From: Gyromitra esculenta
Lineage: Eukaryota; Ascomycota; Pezizomycetes; Pezizales; Discinaceae
Assembly: GCA_038503075.1 (NCBI GenBank)
Contig: JBCAML010000022.1
Coordinates: forward strand, 62,001 to 126,000
Length of the DNA stretch: 64,000 nucleotides
Direction: 5' to 3'
In this document: in pieces, positions 53,294 to 64,000 of the stretch
Position numbering within the stretch: position 1 is the stretch's first letter
Layout: each line of letters opens with the position of its first letter
Program-made: the position numbers and the translations under genes
The notes under the pieces: model-generated
Told to the model about the DNA's origin: nothing
Databases searched by the model: none
Seen by the model: only the letters and a program-made list of their open reading frames with translations

Positions 53294-54577
53294 ATGCGGA
53301 CACGAAATGTCGCCCCAACCCTCCTCTCGCTGCTGTTCACCCTCCTCCACACATGTTCGTCATCGCCATTGCCAGTACCTGATCCGGTTGCTGTAGCAGA
53401 ACCTGTTCCAGCACCTCAGGTGACTGCTATGTGCAGTTCCTCTCTCGGTCAAACAAGTTGTGGTGACATTTGTTGCGCCAGCGATCAGGTCTGTCTGTAT
53501 CTCGGACAGTGCGGTGCTGCTGCTGCATCGCAATGGAATTACTACACCACCACCTACACGGTGACTGGCCTTGTAACCAGCGTTAGGACCTCCACGTACT
53601 CTTCGTTCGTTGCAGCAGCTACACCTAATCCATCCGTCTCCAACGCACCAACGACCACATGGGCCCTAACATATTACACATCTAACGCTGTAAACCCATC
53701 TTCGAGTGCTGGCTACCTGTACACCTTCACAACCGGTTCTTTCACCCCTCCTACTCGCCCAACTGAGTCTTTTAATGGCGGTGTTATTGGTGGAGATGTC
53801 TCGGGTTCCAAAATCCTGGTTCCTAGTGCTACTGGTACAAACACTTATATCGTTCCCGTCGCGACTGGAGATCTTGGATATGCTGGTGTCGTTGGTGGTG
53901 GGGGTACTCACCATTTGACTGGTGCTCAGATTGGTGGAATTATAGGTGGTGTCTTGGGAGCGCTCTTTTTGATTGCTCTGATTCTATTCTGCTGCTGCAT
54001 CAGGAAGGGCTTCAAGGGATTCTTTGGATGGATGAACTCCTTCGGGCGTCGTCGTAAAGAGGAAACGGTGATTGTCGATCATAGTTCAGGACACCATGGT
54101 GCAGGTTACGGTGGCGCAGCAGCAGCTGGCGCAGGAGCCGGACTGCTTGCCTCGTTGTGGGGAAGGCGCAAGACCACGACCACGACCACGACCACTACGC
54201 ATCATCATGGCGCTACCCATTCCGGCTCCCATGGAGCGGCTTACGGTGGACACAGCTCATCCGCACACGGCGCATCAGGTGCAGTCTCCGGTGGGCATGG
54301 CGGACAATCTGGCCACCATGGCGGTGGAGGATTCGCAGCAATGATGGGCGCAGCGGCTGCTGGACTGACTTCGATATTTATCACTCGGCGCACACAGCAG
54401 CATATGAGCGAAAAGTATACATCTTCAGATGAGAGTTATTCATCGGACTATGTTTCGGAGACTGTCAGCGAGACGGGGAGCTCAAGCAGTTCTAGCGAAT
54501 CCAGTAGCTCCAGCTCGAGCAGTAGCAGTAGCAGCAGTTCAGGTGATGATCATGGCCACGGTCATGGCAGGCACTGA
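53294..54577 (+). CDS. Single-pass membrane protein with Cys-rich ectodomain and His/Gly/Ser-rich tail
   Basis: 427 residues from ATG 53294 (CCACCATGC context); the frame extends upstream only with non-ATG codons. The signal peptide (RNVAPTLLSLLFTLLHTCSS) is followed by a small Cys module (MCSSSLGQTSCGDICCASDQ, VCLYLGQC) and a Ser/Thr-rich, probably glycosylated stem. The TM helix (GAQIGGIIGGVLGALFLIAL) is of the SKG6/Axl2 kind with CCCIRKGFKG after it. The cytosolic part has a RRRKEE stop-transfer, Gly/Ala/His-rich repeats (GGHGGQSGHHGGGG), a Thr run and a long Ser run, ending DDHGHGHGRH. The layout resembles fungal wall-stress sensors and SKG6-type proteins, but there is no WSC domain. The His-rich tail might bind metal ions; that is a guess. 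Confidence 0.75.
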   Translation: MRTRNVAPTLLSLLFTLLHTCSSSPLPVPDPVAVAEPVPAPQVTAMCSSSLGQTSCGDICCASDQVCLYLGQCGAAAASQWNYYTTTYTVTGLVTSVRTSTYSSFVAAATPNPSVSNAPTTTWALTYYTSNAVNPSSSAGYLYTFTTGSFTPPTRPTESFNGGVIGGDVSGSKILVPSATGTNTYIVPVATGDLGYAGVVGGGGTHHLTGAQIGGIIGGVLGALFLIALILFCCCIRKGFKGFFGWMNSFGRRRKEETVIVDHSSGHHGAGYGGAAAAGAGAGLLASLWGRRKTTTTTTTTTHHHGATHSGSHGAAYGGHSSSAHGASGAVSGGHGGQSGHHGGGGFAAMMGAAAAGLTSIFITRRTQQHMSEKYTSSDESYSSDYVSETVSETGSSSSSSESSSSSSSSSSSSSSGDDHGHGHGRH

Positions 54578-57255
54578 TTAAATGAAACGGGCGATGTGGG
54601 ATGATGGGGTTTATGTGTGATGATTCAATTCGATCTGTATGATTTTTTAACGAATTTTTTCCTTTGTTGCGAGGTTGTTGAATGGTTGATTTCTTATTTT
54701 CCTTTCCTTGCCTCTTTATATCATGAAGTGTTTATTTTGTTATCCAGGTAGGTTCGCAGGCAAAGAGCGGGTGGATGTAATGAATGACGACACTGACTAG
54801 TGAGCATTGGATGGTGGCAATTGAGGGAAGGAAACTGGGTTCCTTTTGTCGGTGGTTTGAAGGGCGGAGTTTGCATCTTTTATATCTGTTATGGCCAGTC
54901 TTTGGAATGTGAAAAAGTTGGGTGGAATGATTGGTTGGAATGCATTTGGAGGAATGAGTTGAAATGAAGTGAAGGTGGGTGGTAAATGTGTGGATTTGTA
55001 CTTAGCTAGCTTCTTGGTTTCTTTTTTACTTTAGACCGAAAAAGAGGAAAGAACCTAAAAAAAAATGAAATGAACATTCTTCGAAAAAAACTAAAAACTA
55101 AAAGTATCCCCTCATCTCTAAAAGCATTTGAATCGTGGTCCAACGTCGAATCCAGAACATTTTAGTCTTGTCTCATGCGTGATGCAAGTCCGAGGTCTTG
55201 GGGCTAGGGTGGCTTGCCGATCTCGTTCGCTTCGATCCGTGGATCCGGAGCCGCAAAGCTTAGTTTCAACGTCTAACACCTAACCCACGGCTATCCAACC
55301 TCCGAAAATGTCAAATAAAACCTCCGACACCAAGATGCCAAGTGGTAATACAGTATAGGAAAACCACCCGATTAAGCAAGATATCACTCCAATGCCGGTG
55401 CTGACGATGTATACCACGATTGGTCATATTAGTTTAATACTCTTTCTGGTGTGTTGTATAATTTCAAGTTTAGTATAGCTGTGTTCCCGTTTCCGCCCCC
55501 ACAGACAGGGTACCCCAAGGCAACTTTATTAAGCCTCATCCTCAAGCTTTATAGCTAGCGGTATGGTTGTTTTATTGTAACGGTGCTAGCGGCCCGAATA
55601 GTTTGCTTATAAACAATAGTTGATCACAATACGACGGCAAGACCTCTTTTTACCACTGTTACTCATGGGCGGACATCAGATTAACGCACCAGCTTCACAG
55701 CCTTATAAGTTAGTAGCTATTGGGTGGGTGCCCTTAGCGTAGAAGCAATTAACCATTAAGTAGCGAGTTTGGCAAGCTTGCCAAAGATATATAATTGCAG
55801 TGAGATTCTAGCTTCGGAAGCTGGTACGGTACTGGTGCAGATAGTTTAAACGAAACCGGAAGACCTTACAACTTGGATGTTCGGGGAAAAATATGCCAAA
55901 ACCAACGCGCTTGTTAACCCCATTGGCGTGTTATGCAGAGCTTTAAGCAGTAGGTTATCGGGTTTGGCATGGACTATGTGCCGCGACATTAACACAATTA
56001 TCATAGAGCTAGACTAAGCCCATCCGAATCTTTCAGCCTATGTAGATCTGCTAGCGGTGTTAATATTGATCGCAGCAGTTCAGCGCTAGTCTCTTCATGA
56101 TTCTTAAGTCTGTTATGACTCCACTCTCTTCGGGGCTAATCTCCAGCTACGCCATCAAGTTTATAAGTATTTAGTCTGCTGAAACGACATCTGTCCGACT
56201 TCTAACTTCTAGCTCCTCGGTTTATTCACCCCAACCGCGCGCCAGAAACACTCAGCCGAACATGCGAAAGAAAGGCACCGAGACCACACTAGAGTATAAC
56301 AGATATTGATCAGCTGCGCTTACGTTACCATTATTATCTGTGTAGGAGAAGCAATGTGTACGATTGAACAAATAGCAAGTTCACTTCGAGGGAGATGGAA
56401 ATTTTTCTCAGACCTAACGATGTCTGGGCGAAAAGCACACTTCCCTCTAAATTTTACATCCTCATAGGATGCTAGCGATATATCATAACATGGAATCCGG
56501 CTTAATGAAAGGGCGCTGATTACAGCAACTATCGAATCCTGTAAATAGCCTGTTTGTTCGTGTGACAAGCAATGCTCGGGATGACTACAAGCCTACAAAA
56601 TTGATTTTTTCTCGGTTTCATCCGGACGTTGATAACTCAGCATCTACCTGGCGGGGATTCATCACCCGAAGATAATAGGACACAGGATATGAAATTAGGC
56701 TTCTTGCCCTAAAGTAATCATAGAACCTCACTCGATACTAGCTAGCTGGTCGTGTAGTCATCGACAGCAATAGTTCACCACACTTGGATACAGCCTGAAG
56801 GTTATGGCGCCGGAGTGTTAGGTGCCGGATTCTCATTATGAGGACTGTAGCTAGGCAAACTACCAGAACCAGCTTGACCATGGACACGGGATTCGAACCC
56901 ATAACCTCCCGCTTTACAACGCGAACTTCATCCAGCTATCTATTCAGTCTTGCGGGAAAAAAAACCAATAACTCTTCCTACAAGTAAACAATATATATAT
57001 CCTATTCCCAGCATCACAAGTCTATCATATTCAGATCCTTTTTCAAGTGGAAGAACGTGGATCTTATTGCAAAATTTCCATATATATTAATATCATTAGA
57101 AAATTAGAAAAGAATCCCTCCCCCTCAGCCCTTGAATTCTTCCCACTTTTGTCATATTTTAAACCCGATCCTACGTTTCCAAAATAAATAATAACTCATA
57201 TATATCCGCACCAGACGTAAAGATAAAACTACAACAAAGAGTCCCCCCCCATCGT
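54578..57255. other. Gene-poor stretch
   Basis: 3' flank of the membrane-protein gene, then AT-rich sequence without supported genes. A tRNA-like B-box (reverse complement GGTTCGAATCCC) lies at about 56890-56901, but the expected anticodon and acceptor stems do not pair. Confidence 0.4.
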
Positions 57256-59224
57256 TTATGCATAAACAGGGGTCAAGAAGCGACAAGTAGCTGTATTGCT
57301 CTTGACACATTCACCGCAATGATCTTCCTGCTTCTGGCAAGCGTTCTGGTATTTAGTGCAGTCGTTGCTATCGGTCTTGCTCCAGCAAACGTCGCCTTGG
57401 TCCCAGCAGTTGCCGACGGTATTCCAGCACCCGTCGACGGTGGTGTAGGTTGGCAATGGGGTTGCACACCAGGTCTTGCTACCGGATTTGACTTGGTAAG
57501 CGCAGTTGGTTGGGGTGGGCGTGGTTGTGCTGCTAGTCTTGGTGGAGGAAGTCGAGGAGGTCTTGGTCGAGCTTGTGGACGATGAGGTGGGCTTTGAAGA
57601 AGTCGATGAGGTGGTGGATGAGGATGAAGTCTTGCTGGACGACGTAGAGCTGACAGAGGTGGAAGAAGTCTTGGTGCTGCTCGTGGTGGAAGACGACGAA
57701 GTGATCGTGGATGAGGTCGAAGAAGACGAAGTTGATGAAGTCGAGCTGGAGGACGACTATTATGAAATATTAGCATCAAACCCCCCTACCCCAAGTGACA
57801 AAATCTCAATAAATGGACTTACAGAAGAGGAAGAAGAAACAGTTCCTCCGCTAGAAGTCCTGTACCAGTTTGCCTTAGGATCTCCGAGACAGTCTCCAAC
57901 AGTGACTGCCTTGTAGCCCTTTGCTGCCAATTTGGTCAACATATAGGAGGTCAAGTTGTGGGCAGTTTGCTCGTGGATATCGTGGGAGATAACCAAGAAC
58001 TCGTCGGTAGCAGAGTTGGAAGGATTTATCTGGTTATCGAAGTTGTTCTTGGCGTTCTGGATCAACAGCGGCGAATCATTGTCGTAATCATCGGTATCGA
58101 GATCGAAATAGGTGACATGGTATCCAAGGGCTTGCATAGTAGCTTCACAACCACTCGCGGCAGTGCACGAGGAATAAGGTGGTCGCATATAAGCAGGGAA
58201 AAATCCGAGGATGTTACGGAGCGCCATTTCGTTCTTGTACTATTATTTTTTCAAGGTACGTTAGAATTCAACCTTCCAGATATCAAGAAAGATCTCACCA
58301 TTTCTGTGCGCCTAGCAGCCTCAGTCAGAGTAGACAGATCTGCGTGGGACCAAGTGTGACTGGCAATTTGATGCCCAGACGCATACATCTTTTGAATCAC
58401 TGTGGTCCATGCTGGTGTGCTGTCGATGGCACCCTTTCCGTTGTTGATACCGGTGATGAAAAAGGTAGCCTTTGCGCCAGCAGCATTCAAGAGATCTACA
58501 ATCCCATCGGTATAAATGCCGGGGCCGTCATCGTATGTCAAAGCAATAGTACCAGGGACAACGCAGTCGTAGATGCCCTCGCCACCATATTGCACAGTTC
58601 CGGACAACGGGCGGGCAACGCCTTCTGTGCTTGCACCGGCAGGAGTAGCACTGTTCATGGATTAGCATCAAACCAAAAGCAAATACGACCGAAGTTATAC
58701 ATACTCTGCATCACACTTTCCGAAGCCCATTTGACACAATGGCGCCATACAGAAGTCTGAAGTAGTTCCGCAATAGCCTCCCTCAGAGCAACACTCGCCC
58801 GCCGCACAAATAGCACCGGCGCCCTGAGTTCCGCATCTGCCGTTTTGGCTTCCACCGGTAGTGCATATTCCGAAGGCAGGTTGACAATTTTCGGAGGTTT
58901 GACAATGGAGATCGGTATCACCACAGTAGCCTATCATGAAACATATTAGTAACGGCAAAACACAGCACAAATAAGGTGCAACTAACCGTATTGCGAGCAG
59001 CACTTGTTAACATCGGTTCCGCAAGAGTATCCGTTTGTTCCTCCGCAGGTTCCATCAGGAGTAGTGACTCTCTTGACTAGTCTGTCTTTCAACGGCATTA
59101 AATCATCGATGTCGACATATCCACCACGGGTTTGAAGGCGCGGCATCCCGCCAGGATGTGCCAGTGTTACGCTCACTGAGAGCAGTTGCAGAAGAGCAAT
59201 AGCTCCACCTCGTTTGAAAAACAT
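57256..59224 (-). CDS. Secreted chitin deacetylase (CE4) with two CBM18 domains
   Basis: Exons 59224-58987, 58930-58705, 58650-58299, 58239-57823 and 57756-57256 join in frame to 577 residues. The order is: signal peptide (about 1-22); two hevein-type CBM18 domains (about 58-100 and 103-152, CCSQYGYCG and CCSEGGYCG); a polysaccharide-deacetylase domain (about 175-400); a Ser/Thr linker of about 65 residues; and a Cys-rich C-terminal module. All CE4 motifs are present: TYDDGP (193-198, catalytic and metal aspartates), HTWSH (253-257, metal histidines), RPPY (291-294), DLDTDDY and SHDIHEQT. It should remove acetyl groups from chitin to give chitosan in the wall. The C-terminal module (DGCWNTVGNCWDQGDVCW, CQKQEDHCGEC) looks like an extra carbohydrate- or wall-binding domain but matches nothing I can name. 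The intron in the first CBM18 lies one codon before that of the 8.0-kb gene. Confidence 0.92.
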
Positions 59225-62200
59225 TGCTGAATGAGAGCTTCGGATTACTAGCTAATTATCTGCAGTAGGTGTGAGTTCACACGATCTGTATGCATTGTGC
59301 TGTAGAAATTAAATTAAAGGGGACTCACTGTTATTTGTAAATAGGTTGGTATATTAGATATATAGCGAGCGAAAAGAGAACGAGAGGCAGTAGTCAAATG
59401 AATGACTGGTTGAACGAGAGTGTAGTCCTGAAGCGCTGGATGAAGAAGCGGAGAGGAAAGTAAAAAGGGCGGCGGAACACCAGTGCTTTTAAAGGGTTAC
59501 GGAAATCCTAAAACAAACAGAAGTGGCGAATTTTAATCTCCAAGACATTTCGTAAGAAAGGGCAACAACAAATCCGTATCAGTAAGAGAGTGTGGGGCAT
59601 TCGCCCAATTCGTTTAATTCCACTAGTAGAGCAGCTGTTTCTTGGCCTGCCACAGCATCCCGTACGCGCTAGTTTGTACAATCGTCAGCACAGCTTGTGG
59701 GGGGGTTTTTTAGGGATATTTTTTTGGGTGTTGGGTGTTCGTGGTACCTGCGGTATTCAGGAGGTTCCTTAGTATTGCACCTCACGATTGGCTGGGTTCG
59801 CCAGTGCGCCTAAACCCAACTTCAATGGCCACTCTTTTAGCCGTTCCACCATTAAGGTGCAGCAGGGGTACCCCTCTCGTACGAGGTTTGGAATTCAGTC
59901 ATATCCCGTTATAATTAACGCTAACATGGAGGATCGAAAGATTTCCCACGGTGGGCATCCCATCCCGCTCAGGCTTTGGATACGATGTCGCGAACCACAG
60001 TACCCGTGCACGCGAGTAACTTGTATTTTATTTTCCACTCGAAAAGCATACCATCAACGTCTGACTTGGATGTGGTTATATGCGCAGATGAAGATGGATT
60101 GAATCAATTCAATTCCTAAAGGGGGTAGCAAATAGAGTAATAAGCGTAGTGAAATGGACTAGTAGGATACTGTCGCGCACTCCCTAAGTTCTAACCTGAT
60201 AAACACACAGTTGTTATTATAAATAGAGTCACTTGATGTTCTAAGAAGAAAACTGCCATCTAGATCCATTGGGTCGTGGAACCCATTACATCGGATTGAT
60301 CCCGAGGCTGATTTCCTAGTTATTTCCAAAACCCCCTCCCCAAGACACCATGCCGCCAGTTATGTAAGCTAGAATCGAGATCGATGCCAGCAACCGTATT
60401 CTACAGATCAAAGCTTAACCTTATTGCTTTCGTGCAGAATGCGACAATTGCAGTGATTTGTGAACTCATATTTTAGGCAGCTTTTCGACCATAAACACCA
60501 CTAAATTTAGTTAAACTTTTTCACAGAGAACCCTTGCTGGCACTGCTGGCAGTCCCACTATATTGACCAAACCCCCGGGACTGCATAACCTAGGCATCTA
60601 GAGTAGCTAACTAACGGAAAGTGTCTGTGCTTCAAGAAGTGCCCAAGCCCACACCGATATCATCCTGCTGGACAGGGGCTTCTTTTCACTACGTCACGAG
60701 TGACAGCCTGAGGTTCACGTTCACTTCCTGTGAAAACGTGGAATATGCACCTATATATTGCTGAGACAACGCATCCTCCCTGGTGGGTCATATGTACTTT
60801 AAACGTTCAACAGCTATCTTTTAGCTAAAAGAAAGCACCAAACATCGATCGCTTAGCGTTGCGAGATGGCGTCTCCAGCGATAATAATAGCCTCCGCCAT
60901 CTACGCTCACCCTACTAGGTATGTACTGTGGAGTAGACGGGTTGCCCGAACCTTGCAAACACTCTAGGACAAGGATTCAGGAGAAGGTCGGGTGGCTTCG
61001 AGAAATCATCCGACGATACAGTTATCTGCCAGTGGGGGGGGGGAATAACATAAGTGTGTTCAGCTTCGGCCGGTACGCATCCTATCGAGTGATTTGGTTC
61101 TTGGTGTTCCCTTCCACCAGGCGAGTACGAGCAGGCACTTGTGTTACCAGTCATGTTGTCTGTAGCACCAGACCATAAGCGAAATTCTTGGCGCAGTGCC
61201 GGTTTTCCGTGAAAATATATCCTGGCTTCTTGGGCTTGAAGGTCTTGATCAGGGCAAGGTAAAGCTTCCCTGATACAGAAGTCGAGTCCTGTATTAGCCT
61301 GATATTCTTCTCCGAATCGCTTCCTCTTTCACTCTTTGCCTTGGTTGGTCGTATGGCGAAACACAGTCGACTCGTCCGCGATGAATATCCAATACCTACT
61401 CAAAATCGAGGGGCTTGCTTGACCGACAAAACTGACCCATCCAGCCACCCTCTCCTCCCCGGGAGTACCGTGATCTGATGAGGTTTTGAGCCCAAGAAAC
61501 AATCACACAGCAGAGACAAGCCTCAAATAAGCATAACGCTAGCCAGCAAACGTGGATTATGACCGTAGTGGAAAGAAAGCAGTGGCATGATTATCAAAAC
61601 AAGGGGCATCAAACTAAAACTCAGAAGTTACAATAGTTGATGATAAAACGATGCGCATAGAACATATCAGGTGTATTTCACCCACTGTGTTTGGGTAGTT
61701 GAGTAAACGCTCACCAAGTACAAATACTAATACTAATACTCTAGAGTATTATGCTCATGATACTTTCCTAGCCACTATAGTCCCTCAGGGACTGCGGAAA
61801 ATAGGCACCTAAACGCTAACGCGCATCCACTAAGGAAGGAAAGCAATCAAAAACAATATGACAAACCTTCCTGCCAGTCTGCCCACCAAAAATCAGAAAA
61901 TTATAGACTCACCATCACCCTAGACAAATCGAATATATACATACCTATAATGTTAGTTTGTTGAAACTTTCCGAGAAGAGATAGCGATGGAAAACTCAAA
62001 ATTATGTGATCTCGCTGGGGGTAAACTTCTGCGACTGAAGAAATAGTAGCGTTGACCCCTAACCATAATTCTAGTCTCCGACTTACCGCGGGAAGTACAT
62101 ACCTTACAAGCGTAGGCCATGAGGATACCCAGCAATACAAACCAAGCAACCATGTACCATTAAGGCTATCTACTTTGGAGCACGGAAAGATTAATACCAA

Positions 62201-62978
62201 GCCCACGGTTACGTTACTCCGCGGTCGACCGGCGAATTTACTGTCTTGCCAAGGATTCTCAACCCAGGGAGAGGAGCCTAAAGATAGATAGATGGAAAGA
62301 AGTGAGCTATCATCATCACTAGCCCGCTTTAGGTAGGTAGTATGCATTGCTGTTTCCTCTCGCGGGATAACGTCCCCTTTCTTTCTTTCTTTTTCTTCCT
62401 TCCTTCCTTCCAACTCTCCGAGGTTAAAAGAGCCAGTAATATCCATTAGGCAAAGATTGATATTCTTGAGTACATGTAGGTCGTAGTGCTGGGGCCAAGA
62501 CAATAAGTCGTCCCAGGAACACCTAGGGCTCGGAACTTTGGAATCCCGCCGCCAATCAGTATTAGTTAAGTACCGAGAGATTAGACTACGATTACCGAGT
62601 TTCAAAATCTCTCATCGAGAACGGACCTTAGTCAGGTTTCTAATAATACCCTTAAGTATGCTTAATAAATAAAAACTCGACAAATTTTTCGTTGGCTCTT
62701 TAAGGTGCAACTGCATATTGTATCCATGCAGGTTTATCAATCATCCCAATGTAATAAAGGGGGGAGGGGGAGTGGTATTGTGTAACTCATGGATTCTAAC
62801 CAAACGTTAACTGGCCCCTTACTCTCGGTCTTTTCCAGAACTATTAACGGTTGCTAGTATTGGACCGATCTACTCATGCTTTTGAATCAATTTAGCCAGT
62901 GTTCGCTCTCGCAGGGCCCTACTATATCGAGTACATGAACAACACTCCAATGAACAACTCTTAGCGCTTTAGATTCTT
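59225..62978. other. Gene-poor stretch
   Basis: Promoter side of the chitin deacetylase gene, then AT-rich sequence. Microsatellites: (AATACT)n near 61722-61739 and CTTT/TTCC runs near 62379-62410. A 234-codon frame on the minus strand (62605-61901) crosses the latter and has no recognised features, so it is not called. Confidence 0.4.
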
Positions 62979-63118
62979 ATTCGGGACAGGCATGAAGAAC
63001 TTGAACATAACTTTTGCTGGTAGCGATTTTCGATTCGCTCGAACTTAGAACATCAACGTACGGATTGATTGGTCAACTCGCACTTGCATGTTCAGGTTCT
63101 TCGTGCTTGCTCCGAGTA
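62979..63118. mobile_element. MITE-like element, family A copy 2 (TA-flanked)
   Basis: 140 bp with terminal inverted repeats (TATTCGGGACAGGCATGAAG... and its counterpart ending GCTCCGAGTA). It shares GGCAT.AAGAAC and TTTTGCTGGTAG with the copy at 4904-5040. Both ends are TA. Confidence 0.7.
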
Positions 63119-64000
63119 TTATTAGTTAGGGTCAATACCTGTTGATTAGCTGGGTGGGTGACGTGGGACTTATCTTCCCGGAGGATTTCCCAATGGCGAT
63201 ATTATCGATCTCTGCGCATATAGGATAGATAGCTTCTGCTAATGTGTACTTCGTATCACAAGTGAGTCACGGGTCGCTAGAAAATCTCAAAATCAAAGAT
63301 TTTTTGTGGAGCAGGTTTAAAATACCTCCCCCCTCTCTCTTACTACCGTCTCCAGCGAAGGATAAGCAAAGAGTGAAATGAGAACGTGCTCTAAAGGGGT
63401 ACGTAGGCTAAACTCCATTCAAATCTAATTGCCATAGCGATCATAAATCGCGAGAAATTATTTCAGTGTTACAGACACTCTTCATCCGTTTCGCTAGATA
63501 TTGCTTTTTTGCCATCTTACTTTAATTGTGATTTTCTACCTTTTTGATTACTGTAGATCTCGAGGAACAATATAGAGAATATATTGGTGGCGCTCGGCTT
63601 GGCAAGGTAGGCAATGATGACTTTGTATTGATAGGTAATCAATATCAAACGTCCCAACTTGTGATATCATAACTCGCAGTCGAGACTGCTTTTCTATCAA
63701 CCAGGATTTCTTGTCGGCTCTGTGTGTAGCTTTAAGGTAAACTCTCTGTTGATTGGCCTTGGCGAAAGCCGAGTGATGCGACATGAGAAACCGCGCCAAA
63801 ACCGTATTAGCAGAGGTGGTCACACAAACGATCTAAATAAAGTTGATGTTCTGATCTGGAACACCCCAACTCTATTTAGATCACCAACATAGGAACTATC
63901 CGCTCATACAAATTGCTCAGCATTAGGTGTTGCCCGACTCTACAAGATCAGATTCGCGAACACCTGAGACCCCCCTGCTTCCCTGAAAACGCTTCTGCTA
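63119..64000. other. Gene-poor end of the window
   Basis: AT-rich; short frames only. No gene, RNA or repeat supported. Confidence 0.45.

Noticed and set aside
52240..53396. Several overlapping frames on both strands
   Set aside because: They exist because the CT-rich promoter tract lacks stop codons; amino-acid content mirrors the tract.
56868..56945. tRNA-like sequence on the minus strand with a perfect B-box GGTTCGAATCCC
   Set aside because: The T-arm folds, but the anticodon arm and acceptor stem do not pair; at most a SINE or tRNA relic.
59770..60000. Sequence with CTCTCGTAC, reminiscent of the complement of the 25S rRNA sarcin-ricin loop
   Set aside because: Neighbouring bases do not follow fungal 25S or 18S sequence on either strand as far as I can recall, so not called as rDNA.
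61901..62605. 234-codon frame on the minus strand
   Set aside because: It crosses a CTTT/TTCC microsatellite and has no recognisable feature; probably chance.
1..64000. CRISPR arrays, bacterial operons or bacterial-type ribosome-binding sites
   Set aside because: No regularly spaced short repeats; gene structure is eukaryotic throughout.

Overview
The window is nuclear DNA of a filamentous ascomycete (Pezizomycotina; a leotiomycete is my guess). The evidence is: short introns of about 50-90 bases with GTAAGT-type donors, CTAAC-type branch points and YAG acceptors; fungal families (CBM18 chitin binders, a chitin deacetylase, a STAND N-terminal domain, a DUF6589 protein, an F-box/ankyrin protein, a CCC1 iron transporter); and a chromodomain Ty3/gypsy element. 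Gene islands alternate with long, AT-richer, gene-poor stretches full of decayed transposons and small inverted-repeat elements.

Layout. 1-160: start of a secreted protein leaving the window on the minus strand. 2.5-3.8 kb: a STAND-type N-terminal-domain gene broken by a one-base frameshift in an A8 run. 4.1-5.9 kb: a dense cluster of MITE-like inverted repeats and a direct duplication. 8.0-8.9 kb: a six-exon secreted CBM18 chitin-binding protein. 9.6-15.1 kb: an acidic unknown protein and a DUF6589 protein. 19.2-22.3 kb: an F-box/ankyrin protein and a mitochondrial SAM carrier. 22.45-28.98 kb: a chromovirus with LTRs, polypurine tract and target-site duplication, inserted in the RNase H region of a truncated LINE. 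29.2-30.4 kb: a probable decayed secreted-protein gene. 31.3-40.2 kb: a gene-rich block with an MCT-type transporter, a CCC1-type vacuolar iron transporter, a small conserved protein and a BTB/FG-motif protein. 40.6-45.5 kb: two paralogous C2H2 zinc-finger genes sharing an upstream box at the same distance from their starts, with MITE-like elements nearby. 48.5-49.5 kb: a GIY-YIG-like protein. 53.3-54.6 kb: a single-pass membrane protein. 57.3-59.2 kb: a two-CBM18 chitin deacetylase. The last 4.8 kb holds no gene I can support, but carries a second copy of a MITE family from the 4.9 kb region.

Working together. There is no clear biosynthetic cluster. The nearest thing to a theme is chitin at the cell surface: one protein that can coat chitin and one enzyme that converts it to chitosan, 49 kb apart, both with hevein-type domains. 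This fits cell-wall remodelling or hiding chitin from a host, but is inference. Exon joins were worked out by hand from splice signals, reading frame and family resemblance; no alignment or RNA evidence was available.
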